64,000 bases of DNA. Source: Burkholderiales bacterium (GTDB lineage Bacteria; Pseudomonadota; Gammaproteobacteria; Burkholderiales; Burkholderiaceae_C). The stretch lies in the NCBI GenBank assembly GCA_016000265.1, contig JAECRL010000014.1, forward strand, positions 1 through 64,000, in the 5' to 3' direction. Made by a program: the position numbers and the translations under genes. A model generated the notes under the pieces. The model was not told the DNA's origin and did not search any database. It was given only the letters and a program-made list of their open reading frames with translations. Numbering within the stretch: the first letter of the stretch is position 1; each line of letters begins with the position of its first letter. This document shows, piece after piece, positions 49,940 through 57,958 of the stretch.

Positions 49940-52000
49940 TCAAACAGGGTGGGGCAAGGCCTCGTGGCCCAAAGCCTGGCGCCGCGCCAAGGCCTCCTCG
50001 TCGCAACGCGGGCAGAAGGCGTGCTCGCCGGCCAGGTAGCCGTGTGTCGGGCAGATGGAGAACGTCGGCGTGATGGTGATGTAGGGCAAGCGGAAGCGCG
50101 ACAGCGCACGCCGCACCAAGTTCTTGCAAGCCTGCGCCGACGACACCCGCTCGCCCAAGTACAGGTGCAGCACCGTGCCGCCGGTGTACTTGCGCTGCAA
50201 GGCCTCTTGCCGAGCCAGGGCCTCGAAGGGGTCGTCGCAAAAGCCCACGGGCAACTGCGACGAGTTCGTGTAGTACGGCTCTTCCACCGTGCCCGCCTGC
50301 AAGATGCCAGGGAAGCGCAGCCGGTCTTCCTTGGCGAAGCGGTAGGTCGTGCCCTCGGCCGGCGTGGCCTCGAGGTTGTAGAGGTGGCCGGTGGCCTCCT
50401 GCATGCCCGTGATGCGCTCGCGGATGTGGTCGAGGTAGCGCAGCGCGAAGGCCTCGCCCCACGGCGTGGTGATGTCCTCCAGCCCCTGTGTGAAGTTGCG
50501 GATCATCTCGTTGATGCCGTTGACGCCAACGGTCGAGAAGTGGTTGCGCAGCGTGCCCAGGTAGCGCTTGGTGTAGGGGAACAGGCCCGCGTCCATGTGC
50601 CCCTGGATCACCTTGCGCTTGATCTCCAGGCTCTGGCTGGCCAGTTGCAGAAGGTGGTCGGTGCGCGCCAGCAGGCCGGGCTCGTCTCCCGCATGCAGGA
50701 AGCCCAGCCGCGCGCAGTTCAGCGTCACCACGCCGAGCGAGCCCGTTTGCTCCGCCGAGCCGAACAGGCCGTTGCCACGCTTGAGCAACTCGCGCAAATC
50801 GAGCTGCAAGCGGCAGCACATCGAGCGGATCATGTGCGGCTGCAACTCCGAGTTCACGAAGTTCTGGAAGTACGGCAGGCCGTACTTGGCCGTCATCTCG
50901 AACAAGGCCTCGGTGTTGGGGTGGTCCCAGTCGAAGTCCTTGGTGATGTTGTAGGTCGGGATGGGGAATGTGAAGGCCCTGCCGCGCGCATCGCCCGCCA
51001 TCATCACGTCGATGTAGGCGCGGTTGATCATGTCCATCTCGGCCTGCAGGTCGCCATAGGCGAAGGGCATCTCCACGCCACCGATCACGGGCACCTGCTC
51101 GCGCAGGTCTTCGGGGCAGACCCAGTCGAAGGTCAGGTTGGTGAACGGCGTCTGCGTGCCCCAGCGCGATGGCACGTTGAGGTTGTAGATCAGCTCCTGC
51201 AGGCACTGGCGCACCTGCTCGTAAGCCAGGCCATCCTTGCGGATGTAAGGCGCCAGGTAGGTGTCGAACGAGCTGAAGGCCTGCGCCCCCGCCCACTCGT
51301 TCTGCAGCGTGCCCAGGAAGTTGACGATCTGCCCCACGGCCGACGACAGGTGCTTCGGTGGCCCCGCCTCCACCTTGCCCGGCACACCGTTGAGCCCCTC
51401 GTGCAGCAGCGTGCGCAGCGACCAGCCCGCGCAATAGCCCGAGAGCATGTCGAGGTCGTGGATGTGGAAGTCGGCGTCGCGGTGCGCCTGGCCCACCTGC
51501 GGCGGGTAGACGTGGCTGAGCCAGTAGTTGGCGATCACCTTGCCCGACACGTTGAGGATGAGCCCGCCCAGCGAATAGCCCTGGTTGGCGTTGGCGTGGA
51601 TGCGCCAGTCTTGCCGGTGCAGGTACTCGTTGACCGAGCGCTCGACATCGACCGCGGTGCGGCGGTCTTCGCGCAACGCGCGGTGCTGCTCGCGGTAGAC
51701 GATGTAGGCGCGCGCGGCCTGGGTGTGGCCCGCGTCGAGCAACACCTGCTCGACCACGTCCTGGATGTGCTCGACCGTGGGCACGCGCACGCTCAGGCGC
51801 TGGATGACGGCGTCGGTCAGGCGCCACGCCTCATCGACATCAAAGGCCTGCGTGGCCTCCCCCGCCGCAGCGATGGCTCGCGCAATGCGTTCGGGCTGAA
51901 AGCCAGCCGTGCCCCCGTTGCGCTTGAAGACGGCCACGGGCGTGGCGCGGGGGGCGTTTCGGGGGGCGTTGGCGGCGGGCGGGCTGGCGCTGGTTGGCAT
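49940..52000 (-). CDS. nrdD: Anaerobic ribonucleoside-triphosphate reductase, large part without the glycyl-radical end
   Basis: Class III ribonucleotide reductase that makes dNTPs without oxygen. The 686-aa protein has an N-terminal ATP-cone (VAVFKRNGGTAGFQPERIARAI, about 25-115), the barrel with the thiyl Cys region TLNCARLGF, and a C-terminal zinc site SICPTHGYL...FCPRCDEE. It stops there, before the RVxGY glycyl-radical stretch that usually closes the protein; that stretch is the next gene. Start chosen at the ATG at 52000 with GGAG 5 nt upstream; another ATG lies five codons earlier. An FNR-type palindrome lies about 84 bp upstream. Confidence 0.93.
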   Translation of the reverse strand: MPTSASPPAANAPRNAPRATPVAVFKRNGGTAGFQPERIARAIAAAGEATQAFDVDEAWRLTDAVIQRLSVRVPTVEHIQDVVEQVLLDAGHTQAARAYIVYREQHRALREDRRTAVDVERSVNEYLHRQDWRIHANANQGYSLGGLILNVSGKVIANYWLSHVYPPQVGQAHRDADFHIHDLDMLSGYCAGWSLRTLLHEGLNGVPGKVEAGPPKHLSSAVGQIVNFLGTLQNEWAGAQAFSSFDTYLAPYIRKDGLAYEQVRQCLQELIYNLNVPSRWGTQTPFTNLTFDWVCPEDLREQVPVIGGVEMPFAYGDLQAEMDMINRAYIDVMMAGDARGRAFTFPIPTYNITKDFDWDHPNTEALFEMTAKYGLPYFQNFVNSELQPHMIRSMCCRLQLDLRELLKRGNGLFGSAEQTGSLGVVTLNCARLGFLHAGDEPGLLARTDHLLQLASQSLEIKRKVIQGHMDAGLFPYTKRYLGTLRNHFSTVGVNGINEMIRNFTQGLEDITTPWGEAFALRYLDHIRERITGMQEATGHLYNLEATPAEGTTYRFAKEDRLRFPGILQAGTVEEPYYTNSSQLPVGFCDDPFEALARQEALQRKYTGGTVLHLYLGERVSSAQACKNLVRRALSRFRLPYITITPTFSICPTHGYLAGEHAFCPRCDEEALARRQALGHEALPHPV

Positions 52001-52020
52001 GCTGTCTCCACGCATTCAGT

Positions 52021-52040
52021 GGCTGACACAGGCGTCAGCC
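52021..52040. repeat. Inverted repeat in the nrdD leader
   Basis: GGCTGAC-ACAGGC-GTCAGCC, a perfect 7-bp stem with a 6-nt loop, about 20 bp before the nrdD start codon. It could form a hairpin in the mRNA leader close to the ribosome site. Confidence 0.55.
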
Positions 52041-52077
52041 ACCCGAGGCAGTGTTTCGACATGCTGTGGGGAGGGTT

Positions 52078-52091
52078 TTGACGGACGTCAA
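52078..52091. promoter_or_regulatory. FNR/Dnr-type palindrome upstream of nrdD
   Basis: TTGAC-GGAC-GTCAA is a perfect palindrome in its half sites and matches eight of ten bases of TTGAT-N4-ATCAA. Activation from -41.5 would start the nrdD transcript near 52043, 43 bp before the ATG, which is geometrically ideal. Confidence 0.6.
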
Positions 52092-52323
52092 TCGCACCAA
52101 GGGAGCCGACCTGGACCAGGCGTGCATGGCCTGCACATCGAAACCCGTGGGGCCCCTCGCCTGAGGAATCGCCCGCGACAGTCGGCGGAACCTGCACGGG
52201 CCCAAAACAGTGCCATCTGCACGTTGACGCACAACCGTTGACCGGCCCACTACACTGTGCAGCATACGCTGGGTCTACCATCATTTTGTCAGCGACCCGT
52301 GTCAGCCAGGAGAGCCTCCAGAC

Positions 52324-54528
52324 ATGCCGGACAGCATCGATGAACTTCTGACCTTCAGTGACGACGATCAGCCCTCCGCGGAGTTTTCTCACGGTCGCCA
52401 CTGGCAGGTCCTGATCGTGGATGACGAACCTGATGTACACGCGGCCACCCAACTGGCACTGCGAGGCCTGAACATTGAAGACCGCCCCCTGGCCTTCACC
52501 CACGCCCACTCGGCGGCAGAAGCGTTGAATTTGTTGCAGCAGCGCCAGGACTTTGCGGTGGCGCTGATCGACGTGGTGATGGAAACCGATGACGCCGGCC
52601 TGAAGTTGGTTCGGGCCATTCGAGAGCAGCTAGGCAATTCAATGCTGCGAATCATCCTGCGCACCGGTCAACCCGGCTATGCGCCTGAGATCGACACCAT
52701 TCGTCAGTACGACATCAACGACTACAAAACCAAGACCGAACTGACCAGGGTTCGCCTGTTCACCAGCGTGACCCTGGCCGTGCGAGCCCACGCCCAGTTG
52801 CAGCAACTGGAATCCAGCCGACACGGCTTGGAGCAGATCCTCACCGCCGCTGGTGAACTGGGCCAGCCATCGGGCTTGAAAAAGTTTGCCGCAGGCATCG
52901 TCACCCAGCTTTGCGCGCTGCTCAAGGTCAATGAAAAGTGCCTGGTGTGTGCGGTCGTGAATGACCCCCAGAGCGAGCCCGTCGTGCTGGCAGCCGCCGG
53001 CAACTGTGCTGGCTGGATGGGCATGCCCTTGCAGCAGGTGCCGGATCCTCGAGTCCGCCTGCGACTGGAGCGCACCCTGACCGCCCGTCAACACTCACTC
53101 GACGACGGCGTCTGTGTCTACTGTCCCGGAACCGAAGGGCAGGCCATCGCAGCGTTCGTCGACCTGCCGCGCCCCCTTGATGACGTGGAGCGCCGGCTGC
53201 TGGAGGTTTTTTGCAGCAACATCTCAACCGCGTTTGAAAACCTGCAATTGCACCTGAACGTCAACGAGCTGGCATTTCACGACAACCTGGTCCGCCTGCC
53301 CAACCGACATGCATTCATCGCATCACTGAACGAACGCGAGGGACTCGATCAGGTCGTGGCCTTGATGGACCTGGACAACTTCTCCTACATCAACAGCGTG
53401 CTGGACGATGCCTTCGGCGACCGGGTGTTGCAGGCCGTCGCCGATCGCTTGACCGGCACCTTCAAGGGGTGCCGCTGCGTGGCCCGCGTCGGAGGAGACC
53501 TGTTTGCCCTGCACGGGCCAGCTGACGCAATCCAGCCCGAGCGGATCGCCAGCGTGTTTGCCTCACCGTTCACCATCGATCAAAGCGAGCCCCTGCGCCT
53601 GTCCGCAACCACGGGGCTGATCGTGATTGACGGCCCGACTCAACCCGCCGCCGAGATCCTGAAAAACGCTGGCGTGGCACTGAAGCAAGCCAAGCACTTC
53701 AATCGAGGCAAGACACTCACGTTCAGATCCGAATTGGCCGACGCCGCCCGTGACCGCATGACGCTGCTGAGCCGGCTGCGCACGGCATTCTCAGCAGAGC
53801 GCCTGCACCTCAATTTCCAGCCCTTCATCCACCTGGCCAGCAACCGCGTGGTGGGTGCCGAGTGCCTGCTTCGCTGGAAAACCGAGGAAGGTCGCTTCAT
53901 TCCGCCAGATGAGTTCATCCCCTTGGCCGAACAGTCGGGGTTGATGGTGGCGCTGGGTGAATGGGTTGTGCGCACCGCCTTGCGCTGGCGGGCCGGCCTG
54001 AAAGGGCTGGTGGATGACGACTTCCGCGTGGCCATCAACGTCTCCCAGATGCAGTTCAATGAACCCGACTTCGTGGCCTCACTGCTGACGGCGATGAACG
54101 AGCAGCAACTGAGCGGACACCAGGTGGAAGTGGAGTTGACGGAGTCGGTGGCCGTGGGACACGTCCACCTGATCTCCGAGCGCATCAATCAGCTGCGGTT
54201 GCACGGCGTGCGCATCGCCATGGACGACTTTGGAACCGGGTACTCCTCCCTGAGCATCCTCCAGCAATTGAGCATCGATCGTTTGAAGATCGACCGATCC
54301 TTTGTCAGCGGCACCAAGTCCGGCCCCCAATCCATGGGGATCGTGCGCACCATTGCCGCCCTCGCTCACCACCTTCAACTGAGCACCATTGCCGAGGGCA
54401 TTGAAACCGAATCTCAACGCACCAACTTGCTGGAGTTGGGTTGCGAAGAAGGCCAAGGCTACCTGTTCAGCAAGCCGCTGGACGAAGCATCCTTCCGTCG
54501 GTTTTTGATCTCTCACCGGGCGGAGTGA
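52324..54528 (+). CDS. Response regulator with DUF3369, degenerate GGDEF and EAL domains
   Basis: A 734-aa cyclic di-GMP signalling output. Receiver domain at 28-150 with the pocket VDDEPD and phosphoacceptor D83 (ALIDVVME); a DUF3369-like GAF region (about 155-320); a GGDEF domain whose active site reads VGGDLF and should not make c-di-GMP; and an EAL domain (about 485-730). The EAL signature reads ECL, but Asn in INVSQMQF, Glu in ELTES, the DDFGTGYSS loop, the Lys in RLKIDRSFV and the Glu in AEGIE are present, so phosphodiesterase activity is likely. A histidine kinase gene starts 4 bp downstream and is the obvious partner. Confidence 0.9.
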   Translation: MPDSIDELLTFSDDDQPSAEFSHGRHWQVLIVDDEPDVHAATQLALRGLNIEDRPLAFTHAHSAAEALNLLQQRQDFAVALIDVVMETDDAGLKLVRAIREQLGNSMLRIILRTGQPGYAPEIDTIRQYDINDYKTKTELTRVRLFTSVTLAVRAHAQLQQLESSRHGLEQILTAAGELGQPSGLKKFAAGIVTQLCALLKVNEKCLVCAVVNDPQSEPVVLAAAGNCAGWMGMPLQQVPDPRVRLRLERTLTARQHSLDDGVCVYCPGTEGQAIAAFVDLPRPLDDVERRLLEVFCSNISTAFENLQLHLNVNELAFHDNLVRLPNRHAFIASLNEREGLDQVVALMDLDNFSYINSVLDDAFGDRVLQAVADRLTGTFKGCRCVARVGGDLFALHGPADAIQPERIASVFASPFTIDQSEPLRLSATTGLIVIDGPTQPAAEILKNAGVALKQAKHFNRGKTLTFRSELADAARDRMTLLSRLRTAFSAERLHLNFQPFIHLASNRVVGAECLLRWKTEEGRFIPPDEFIPLAEQSGLMVALGEWVVRTALRWRAGLKGLVDDDFRVAINVSQMQFNEPDFVASLLTAMNEQQLSGHQVEVELTESVAVGHVHLISERINQLRLHGVRIAMDDFGTGYSSLSILQQLSIDRLKIDRSFVSGTKSGPQSMGIVRTIAALAHHLQLSTIAEGIETESQRTNLLELGCEEGQGYLFSKPLDEASFRRFLISHRAE

Positions 54529-54532
54529 GTCG

Positions 54533-56179
54533 ATGGAAGTCGACAGCAGCCACTTCCAGTCTCTGGTCAACAACATCCCCGGCATCAGCTATCGATGCTT
54601 GTACGACGCGGATTGGACCATGCTGTTCATCAGCACGCACGTCGATCACGTCACGGGGTATTCGGCAACCGAGTTGCTCAACAACAAGGAAACTTCATAC
54701 GCTTCGCTGATCCTCGAAGAAGACAACGTCAAAGCAGGCCAGACCGTGGCCGCAGCCATCGCCCGCAACGAGCCTTGGCAAGTTGAGTACCGCGTGCGGC
54801 ACAAAAGCGGTCAGATTCGCTGGGCCAGCGAGCGCGGCCAGGCCGTGCTGGATGAACAAGGCAAGGTGTTGTACCTGGACGGCTTCATCCTGGACATCTC
54901 GGAGGAGAAGAACGCCAAGCAGGCCATGGAGCGGCTCGCCGTGCTGGTGCGCAACAGCAGTGAGGCCATGTTCCTGCTCCAGGATGCTGTGTTCCTGGAC
55001 TGCAACGACGCATCCCTGAGCCTGTTTGGCTACACCAAAGAAGAGCTCCTCACCAAGCATCCCGAGGTGCTTTCACCAACGCATCAACCCGACGGGGTCG
55101 CTTCGTCTGAGATGGGACGGCAACACATCGAACTGGCCGCATCAGGGGTTCCCCAACACTTTGAGTGGGTTCATCAACGCCGGGACGGCAGCCTGTTCGA
55201 TGCCGAGGTGTCACTCAACCGCATCCTGGAGAATGACGTTGTCATCGTGTTTGGCATCGTTCGAGACATCAGTGAGCGCAAGCAGCGAGAGCGTGAAGTC
55301 CATGAACTCAACAGCCGCTTGGAGCAGCGCGTGGCCGAACGGACAGCCGATCTTCAAGCAGCGCTGGAACACCTGAAGCGCGCTCAGGCTGAGTTGCTGC
55401 AGAACGAAAAACTGGCGTCACTTGGCGCCCTGGTTGCTGGCGTGGCACACGAACTCAACACCCCGATCGGCAATGCGGTGACGGTGTCGAGCAGCTTGCT
55501 GGATGCCCATCGGCAGGTCACCGATTTGATGACCACCGGCTTGACACGCCGTGCGCTGCAAGACTTCTTGAACGACGTGGGCGAGGGCAGCCAGATCATC
55601 GAGCGCAATTTGAGCCGCGCCGCCGAACTGATCAGCAGCTTCAAACAACTGGCTGTGGACCAGACAAGCTATCAACGCCGAAAGTTCAACCTCAGCGAGG
55701 TGGTCCACGAGATCACCCTGACGATGAAACCCGCGCTGCGACGCACCGCCATCGTGCTCGAAGCCAGCATCCCCGATGAACTGGTGCTCGACAGCTACCC
55801 GGGGCCCCTCGGGCAGATCCTGATGAACCTGATCAACAACGCGCTGGTCCACGCCTACGCAGACAACGCCACGGGAACCGTGCACCTGAAAGCTGAGCCA
55901 GCCGAGGCTGGCTGGCTCAGCCTCAGCGTGAAAGACGATGGATGTGGCATGGAGCCGGCCACACAAAAGCGCATCTTCGACCCGTTCTACACAACCCGAC
56001 TGGGCAAAGGCGGCTCAGGCTTGGGACTGCACATTGTTCACACCCTGACGACCGGCATCTTGGGGGGGCGAATCGAGGTTCGGAGTGAACCCAGGATCGG
56101 TTCGGTGTTCCACCTGCACCTGCCCACCACAGCCCCGACTGATGGGACGCTGCAGACATCGGATGTGCCCCTCACCTGA
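54533..56179 (+). CDS. PAS-domain sensor histidine kinase
   Basis: A 548-aa soluble kinase with two PAS domains (about 5-125, followed by DGFILDISEEKNAKQ; about 135-250, ending GIVRDISERKQRER), a long coiled coil (255-295), and a histidine box VAGVAHELNTPIGN with H306. The ATPase domain has the N box MNLINNALVHA, G1 DDGCGM and G2 GGSGLGLHIV. No membrane segment, so the signal is cytosolic. It is co-transcribed with the EAL response regulator just upstream (4 bp) and should phosphorylate it. The 3' end faces norR with 23 bp between. Confidence 0.92.
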   Translation: MEVDSSHFQSLVNNIPGISYRCLYDADWTMLFISTHVDHVTGYSATELLNNKETSYASLILEEDNVKAGQTVAAAIARNEPWQVEYRVRHKSGQIRWASERGQAVLDEQGKVLYLDGFILDISEEKNAKQAMERLAVLVRNSSEAMFLLQDAVFLDCNDASLSLFGYTKEELLTKHPEVLSPTHQPDGVASSEMGRQHIELAASGVPQHFEWVHQRRDGSLFDAEVSLNRILENDVVIVFGIVRDISERKQREREVHELNSRLEQRVAERTADLQAALEHLKRAQAELLQNEKLASLGALVAGVAHELNTPIGNAVTVSSSLLDAHRQVTDLMTTGLTRRALQDFLNDVGEGSQIIERNLSRAAELISSFKQLAVDQTSYQRRKFNLSEVVHEITLTMKPALRRTAIVLEASIPDELVLDSYPGPLGQILMNLINNALVHAYADNATGTVHLKAEPAEAGWLSLSVKDDGCGMEPATQKRIFDPFYTTRLGKGGSGLGLHIVHTLTTGILGGRIEVRSEPRIGSVFHLHLPTTAPTDGTLQTSDVPLT

Positions 56180-56202
56180 GGCAGGAGGGCCGGCGCACCC
56201 CT

Positions 56203-57822
56203 TCACTTCACCCCCAAGCGCCTGGCCAGCTTGTGCAGGTTGCTGGCGTCGATGCCCAGCCAGCGAGCCGCTTCGGCCCAATTGCCACCCGCAGCCTGCA
56301 AGGCCTGGCGCACCAGGCCACGCTCGAACTGCGCCACCTGCGTGCGCAAACCCGCCATCCCCGGCCCGGCTGCGCCCGCCCCCATGGGACGGCCCGCTGG
56401 CCCACCGGCCAATGAAGGCCCCGCATCACCTGCGCCCCCCGCAAACGCGACCACCAGGTTGACACCCGGCCCCGCCTCCAGGTCCAGCACGTCCTCCGTC
56501 AAGGTCACGATGTCGCGCCGGTTCACGCCCCGGCTCAGCAGCTTGAGCGCGGCACGGCCCATCACGTGCTCCAGCTCGCGCACGTTGCCGGGCCAGCCAT
56601 AGCGCAGCAAGGCCGACTCCGCCGCCGCATCCAGCCGCAGGCTGCGCAAACCCAGCCGCGCCCGGTTGACCTCCAGGAAGTGCCCCGCCAGCAGCAGCAC
56701 GTCGTCACCGCGCTCGCGCAGGGGCGGCACGTGGATGGGGTAGACCGACAGCCGGTGGTACAGGTCGGCGCGGAAAACGCCCTGGCTCACCGCGTCTTTC
56801 AAGACCCGGTTGGTGGCGGCCACCACGCGCACGTCCACCTTCACGGGCTTGTCGGCGCCCAGGCGCTGCACCTCGCCGTTCTGCAGGGTGCGCAGCAGCT
56901 TGGCCTGGATGCTCAGCGGCAACTCGCCCACCTCGTCGAGGAAGATGGTGCCGCCGCGCGCCGCCTCGAAGCGCCCGGCCCGGTCGGTGGTCGCGCCCGA
57001 GAACGCGCCCCGCACGTGGCCGAAGAGTTCGCTCTCGGCCAGGGACTCCGGCAGCGCCGCGCAGTTGACGTGCACCATCGGCCCCTTGGCCCGCGCCGAG
57101 CGTTCGTGCACGCGCTGCGCGAACAGCTCCTTGCCCGTGCCCGTCTCGCCCATCAGCAACACCGGCAGGTCGGACTGCGCCACCACGTCCACCTCGTGCA
57201 GCACCCGCTGCAAGGCCGCGCTGTGGCCGATGATGCCCGTGCGCGCGCCAGGCATGGGGGCGTCCACCCCGCCTGATGCCGTCACGCGGGCTTGCCGCAG
57301 CACCTGCACCTCCTGCTCGAGCAGGCTCATGCGCACGGCGGCGGCCACCCAGGGCAGGCAGGCACGCAGGGCCGCGCGGGCAGCGGCGTCGAACGTGCCT
57401 GGCTGCAGCGCGTCGAGCGTCAGCACGCCCCAACGCCGGCCGTCGATGTGCACGCTCGCGCCCATGCAGTCGTGCACGGGCAGCGGGTGGCCGGCCATGG
57501 CGTCGACCAAGCCGTCGTAGGGGTCGGGCAAGGTGCTGGCGTGCTCGAAGTGAACCACCTCGCGGCTGAGCAAGATGGTCGACAGGCGCGGGTGCTGCGC
57601 CACCTCGAAGGCCCGTCCCAGGGCCTCGCGGTTGAGCCCCTCGGCGGCCACCGGGCGCAAGGCCCCGTCTTCTTCCTGCAGCAGCACGACGGCGTCGCAC
57701 GCGAACTGCGCCTTGAGCTGCCCAACCAGCCGCTGCCAGCGCACCGCGCGCGGCAGGTTCACCGCCAGGTCGGCCAGGCCCATGTGCTCGATCAGGGTGT
57801 TTTCAACCTCAACCATGGTCAT
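56203..57822 (-). CDS. norR: NorR-type nitric-oxide-responsive sigma-54 activator
   Basis: A 539-aa enhancer-binding protein. The N-terminal GAF domain keeps the residues that bind the NO-sensing non-haem iron in E. coli NorR (LPDPYDGL with D100 and D103, VHDCMG with H117 and C119, D137). The AAA+ domain has the P-loop GETGTGKE (225-232) and a sigma-54 contact loop reading GAFSGA (272-277) instead of GAFTGA. The Walker B is GTIFLDEVGELP. The C-terminal Fis-type HTH is GNWAEAARWLGIDASNLHKL. It is divergent from dnrN, and two NorR boxes plus a sigma-54 promoter lie between them, one box overlapping its own start codon, so autorepression is likely. Confidence 0.92.
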   Translation of the reverse strand: MTMVEVENTLIEHMGLADLAVNLPRAVRWQRLVGQLKAQFACDAVVLLQEEDGALRPVAAEGLNREALGRAFEVAQHPRLSTILLSREVVHFEHASTLPDPYDGLVDAMAGHPLPVHDCMGASVHIDGRRWGVLTLDALQPGTFDAAARAALRACLPWVAAAVRMSLLEQEVQVLRQARVTASGGVDAPMPGARTGIIGHSAALQRVLHEVDVVAQSDLPVLLMGETGTGKELFAQRVHERSARAKGPMVHVNCAALPESLAESELFGHVRGAFSGATTDRAGRFEAARGGTIFLDEVGELPLSIQAKLLRTLQNGEVQRLGADKPVKVDVRVVAATNRVLKDAVSQGVFRADLYHRLSVYPIHVPPLRERGDDVLLLAGHFLEVNRARLGLRSLRLDAAAESALLRYGWPGNVRELEHVMGRAALKLLSRGVNRRDIVTLTEDVLDLEAGPGVNLVVAFAGGAGDAGPSLAGGPAGRPMGAGAAGPGMAGLRTQVAQFERGLVRQALQAAGGNWAEAARWLGIDASNLHKLARRLGVK

Positions 57823-57829
57823 TCATACC
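57817..57829. promoter_or_regulatory. NorR box A (overlaps the norR start codon)
   Basis: GGT-CATTCAT-ACC fits the GGT-N7-ACC consensus of betaproteobacterial NorR sites. Its position over the norR ATG would allow autorepression as well as activation of dnrN. Confidence 0.7.
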
Positions 57830-57840
57830 CACTTAATTCA

Positions 57841-57853
57841 GGTTTATTTTACC
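57841..57853. promoter_or_regulatory. NorR box B
   Basis: GGT-TTATTTT-ACC fits GGT-N7-ACC. Its centre lies 24 bp from that of box A, and 48 bp upstream of the sigma-54 promoter, a typical enhancer geometry. Confidence 0.72.
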
Positions 57854-57894
57854 CACTCATTTGCCAAGTGCTTGATTTTCAAGGGACCACGAGC

Positions 57895-57909
57895 TGGCCT
57901 GCGGCTTGC
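57895..57909 (+). promoter_or_regulatory. Sigma-54 promoter of dnrN
   Basis: TGGCCTG-N4-TTGC: GG and GC are 10 bp apart as the -24/-12 rule requires, and the match to TGGCACG-N4-TTGCW is good. The expected start is near 57921, 38 bp before the dnrN ATG. Confidence 0.72.
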
Positions 57910-57958
57910 GCTGTGAGAAGCAAATCACCTCGTCACCCACCTTGAACAGGAGCCCACC

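Larger units (their letters stand above)
52001..52323. other. Divergent control region between nrdD and the EAL response-regulator gene
   Basis: 323 bp without a credible coding frame. It holds the nrdD leader with an inverted repeat (52021-52040) and the FNR-type palindrome (52078-52091). The half nearer the EAL gene contains TTGAC-like hexamers and a TACACT hexamer near 52251, but I cannot pair a -35 and -10 at the right spacing. Confidence 0.6.

Noticed and set aside
49940..49942. The in-frame TGA between nrdD and the small glycyl-radical gene as a selenocysteine codon or readthrough site
   Set aside because: A strong AAGGAGG and ATG follow within nine codons, no Sec-insertion hairpin is evident, and class III reductases do not use Sec at this position.
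57871..57883. CTTGATTTTCAAG palindrome considered as an FNR/Dnr box for dnrN
   Set aside because: The half sites TTGA/TCAA are three bases apart instead of six, and the sigma-54/NorR elements explain the promoter.
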